From Cyclina sinensis (taxonomy: Eukaryota > Mollusca > Bivalvia > Venerida > Veneridae), in NCBI GenBank assembly GCA_012932295.1, contig JAAONU010000006.1:31832882-31896881 (forward strand): 64,000 nucleotides of DNA, given 5' to 3'. Within the stretch, counting starts at the first letter, position 1. Each line of letters opens with the position of its first letter. Of this stretch, positions 61,060 to 64,000 are shown piece after piece. The position numbers and the translations under genes were made by a program. The notes under the pieces were generated by a model that worked only from the letters and a program-made list of their open reading frames with translations, had not been told where the DNA came from and did no database searches.

Positions 61060-61470
61060 ATTCGCCCAAAAGGCCGTATTGTTATGCCTCTGGCCGTCCG
61101 TCCGTTAGCAATATCATATTCACTTATAATCTTTTGAACTGATTAAAAGAAAATAAAACTATTTGGCGGAAATGCTCACCATCATGAGGGTTTTTTTTTT
61201 TTTTTTTTTTTTTGCTAGAATCAAGGTCAGAGGTACACTCAGAGACCCCATATCATACTGATCTAATGTTTGAATATTTTGTGTCCGTTTTTCCTGCCCA
61301 TCAGGCCGCCCGTTAGCAATTTCATGTCCGCTTTGAATGTCCGTTTTCGGAAGGCTCAAATCAAGGTCAAGGTCATAATTATAGACAGTAATATGTAAAG
61401 CCGCTTGTCCGTCTGTTAAAAAAATTTCATACCCGCTCAGTGTCTCTTGAACCCGATGGAAATAAGAAAT
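61060..61470. repeat. Dispersed repeat remnant with GTCCGTCCGTTAGCAAT units
   Basis: Units with (G)GCCGTCCGTCCGTTAGCAAT, CATA/GTCCGCTTTG-type words and AATCAAGGTCAAGGTCATAA recur about three times, broken by a 23-base T-run at 61191-61213. The style matches bivalve dispersed repeats elsewhere in this window, but no ends were found. Confidence 0.5.
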
Positions 61471-61794
61471 TTTCTTTTTGTGTGTTTTATCCTGATAATA
61501 ATACAGTTTATGAGTATAGAGGTGGTTTTAACATGTCCCATTTCATTCTATACAAAAGGTATTTGAAAAAAAACATGTGATCAATATCTTAGTTAATATA
61601 GAGATTGTATGTACATTATGCCAAAGTATGTCATTATGTGAATTTGTTATACCATGTGAATTAACATGAAGAACGATGGTTTAGACTGATCAAAACGTTA
61701 TTGTCGGCGTTGGTCGAATTTCTTTATCAATACTTAATTTAAAAGGAGTAAAATAATTTTTCAGCAAAATTATATTTTGATAAAAATATCTGAC

Positions 61795-62075
61795 TTACAC
61801 TTGTTTGTTGGTGCTACATTCTCTGATCATAGTTTATTGAAAACAAAGCACATATAACGGCGATTTGCTTTAAATATTGCTAGCTTATGTTTGCTAATCT
61901 CATCTCGCAGCCTAACGCTGCATCGTAATAGGTTGTTTATGTGCTATAAACAATGTTCTCAATCAATATAAGTTACCAGAGCCGTTTGTTGTGTCAGCAT
62001 TATGAGAATAATAGAATTCTTGCCCCGAAATTGAATTCTTAACATGTCTCTGTCAACCTTATTGGTTTTGACTTG
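61795..62075 (+). repeat. Three-copy local family, copy 3 (61.9 kb)
   Basis: Matches 60530-60770 across ACTTGTTTGTTGGTG..., TAACGGCGATTTGC, ATCTCATCTCGCAGCC and TTCTTGCCCCGAAATTGAAT, and matches 43276-43450 across GCATCGTAATAGGTTGTTTA, AAACAATG and CTTATTGGTTTTGACT. It is a direct copy 1.3 kb from copy 2. Confidence 0.6.
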
Positions 62076-62539
62076 CAAATAGAACCAGATCCTTACATAC
62101 ATTATATCTTTATGGTATCAGTTTCTTTCTCTGTTTTTTCCGTTTCTCATTTTAAAGTAATAAACGCACTGGTCAAAAGAAGATCTTGACAAAGTTATAC
62201 GGGATATTGCAACGGTCAGTGACGATGTACTTGCATATATTAAAGGGTATACAATGACATATTTTATACGAAACTTTGAATATTTATACGGTCGTATAAA
62301 CAACATTTATTTTATTATGACTTTGGTTCGCTCTGTTGTCTGAGACGGACAGCAATGTCTTGTAACCATTTAAATTATATCTTTCAGTTGAAAATCTTAA
62401 TCTAAACTCGTATATACAAGCTAATAAATCTTTAAATCTTTAATTAAACTCGAAATAAGCGAGCAAGAAACAGTACTTTTGATTAAGTACGATATTGTGA
62501 TGGTTTACTAAATCCAAACATTGCAGATGAAATATCGTA

Positions 62540-64000
62540 GTAAATATTAACCGCTATTTTGTCAGCAGAACAAAAAAAATCAATTTGTGAATCAGATCAA
62601 CTCGGAGATACCAGAAGATGTGGTAAGACTTGCAATTCGACACCTTAGGCAAGGGTAAAAGCCTCGCCCACATACTTGAATTTTCCCTTTACGACATTGA
62701 AAGCATTATTCATGTGTTGGCAAGACTATTTCATAGACTTGTTTTTGACTGCAGAATATCCAGAAAGGTGGCTTGAATTAATTATAGATACACATTTAAA
62801 AAAAGATGGCATTAGTAATGTTGAAATCTATGAAATTTACGGTACAAAATTTTACTGTGGAATTTTACATATACAGTTAAATTTCTTTGCTCAAATCTGT
62901 CAAAAATACCTTAAAATCAAGCACGTTTTGAAGCTCGGTATTGTCATTATAATGTATTTCTTCTAAAATCTGTAGAAAGAATTTTAAGACATAAGAGGCG
63001 AAAAGGCCATGTTGCTTTCTTCGACTTCCAAAAATGTATTATTACAATAAACAGACTATTTAAAATAATGGTATTAAAATAAATATATTTAGATCTTGTC
63101 GGAATGTGTATAATATTGCTAAATCACGCATTTTAAGTGTAATACAACAATCAAGGTTTTTAATAAGACTGTTTGGCCAGCCCATTCCTTTTTTATGACT
63201 TGAAAGGTTGTCTGGCACTAATAATGTTATCATACATTACAATTAGTTAATTGATGTTTGAAAATGATGTGGTCTTATTGTTTGACAGCATTTTGGGTTA
63301 CAAAGAAAATTACAAGTACTCTCTGATTTTTGTGAAAGATATAGGTTGAAAGTAAATGAAAACGAAACAAAAGTTGTATTTAAAAAAAATGCCGGTTAGA
63401 TAGCATTAAATAAAAAAGGGACATATAAAAATACTAGTATTAAAGTGGTTGGTTACTTTTGTTATGAGGGTAAACATTTAATTGACAACTATCAGTGGAT
63501 TGTATGGTCCATGAACTATATTTTTATGTACACAAGTATTTATAACAATTTTTAATTCATTATGTAATACAGGACAACCATCACAGCCAATCTTTTCAAA
63601 AGTTTTGGTATACAGCTATCATATGGGGGTATTTACAAGTTCGAAGAACTTTAACGTGTACAGTATTACGAATGTCAAAAATCTAGGTGCGCAAATATTC
63701 ATAATGTTCTGATTATTAAGCCATGATTGTTTTGTACAGAGTACCTTGTTTTAACAATTTCAGACGATGTTTTCAAATGGTGTGAAACTGTTTTATTTTA
63801 ACTTGTTTAACTCCTCAAAAGCGAATTTTAAATTGCAGATATGGATGTGTGGAGAACGTAAAATAAATTGAACAGCTGAACGACTAATTGTTTGAAGAGT
63901 TGCAATTTATAGAGTGCATATTTCAAAGGATTCGTTTCCTGACTGTTTGCAAATTTTGCCAATGTTTTTTATTTTAAATTGTTACACACCCTGGGAGGAA
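62540..64000 (+). pseudogene. Decayed non-LTR (LINE) reverse transcriptase, runs off the window
   Basis: Pieces of a LINE reverse transcriptase occur in order but in different frames. An N-terminal stretch with P-E-D-V-V-R-L-A-I-R-H-L (62599 on) corresponds to the usual '..AI..LK.GKA.GPD' region. The longest open piece (62676-62966) carries L-T-A-E-Y-P-E-R-W followed by a H-L-K-K-D-G region, matching 'F.TG.YP..W....I.P..KKGD'. G-H-V-A-F-F-D-F-Q-K (63005 on) matches the '.A.FVDF.KAFD' box. F-E-N-D-V-V-L-L-F-D-S (63257 on) sits where the catalytic (F/Y)ADD is expected, with the first Asp replaced by Asn. Three frames and several stops make it non-functional. Features resemble Jockey/CR1-type LINEs; the exact clade is not determinable here. 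No endonuclease domain was seen upstream, so it is probably 5'-truncated. Confidence 0.8.

Overview
This window looks like AT-rich nuclear DNA from an animal, most likely a bivalve mollusc. It has no bacterial-style gene packing, only short chance reading frames, one exon with clean GT/AG splice sites, tRNA-derived SINE fragments, a decayed LINE reverse transcriptase, and several dispersed elements of the kind I associate with bivalve genomes (heads resembling AACAAGAGGGCC..TGGCCCT, 'GTCCGTCCGTGCG' blocks, 'CAAGGTCAAGGTCA' blocks). The bivalve assignment is recognition from memory and was not tested by a search.

The only protein-coding feature I recognise firmly is a 135-bp phase-0 exon on the minus strand at 10072-10206. 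It encodes part of the extracellular Venus-flytrap domain of a GABA-B receptor subunit 1-like class C GPCR. I could not find its neighbouring exons, so most of the window is probably intron, intergenic DNA and repeats. Weaker exon candidates, marked as such, lie at 7308-7435 (+), 14391-14573 (-), 27626-27793 (-), 18343-18569 (+) with its inverted copy 19167-19414 (-), and 49804-49867 joined to 57658-57899 (+).

Layout: 0-10 kb holds a 39-bp minisatellite (about 15 copies, open in one frame on each strand), two SINE heads, a CG-containing inverted-repeat pair at 6.3 and 9.2 kb, and a 25-bp-stem hairpin at 8.6 kb. At 10-20 kb are the GABA-B exon, a 156-bp tandem element (11.5-12.9 kb), a 127-bp TIR element at 14.7 kb and a roughly 300-bp inverted duplication at 18.4/19.3 kb. 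At 20-38 kb there are hairpin MITEs, microsatellites, degenerate local duplications and short interstitial telomere repeats. At 39.4-40.7 kb is a 33-copy minisatellite in which 29 copies carry GAACATGTTT, a sequence that fits the p53-family half-site. At 45.5-53.1 kb is a head-to-tail segmental duplication; unit 1 carries a 1.1-kb TIR element missing from unit 2. At 58-59.6 kb is another dispersed element, and from about 62.5 kb to the end is a frameshifted non-LTR reverse transcriptase.

No operons, CRISPR arrays, rRNA genes or intact tRNA genes were seen. The genes cannot be assembled into a working pathway from this window alone.
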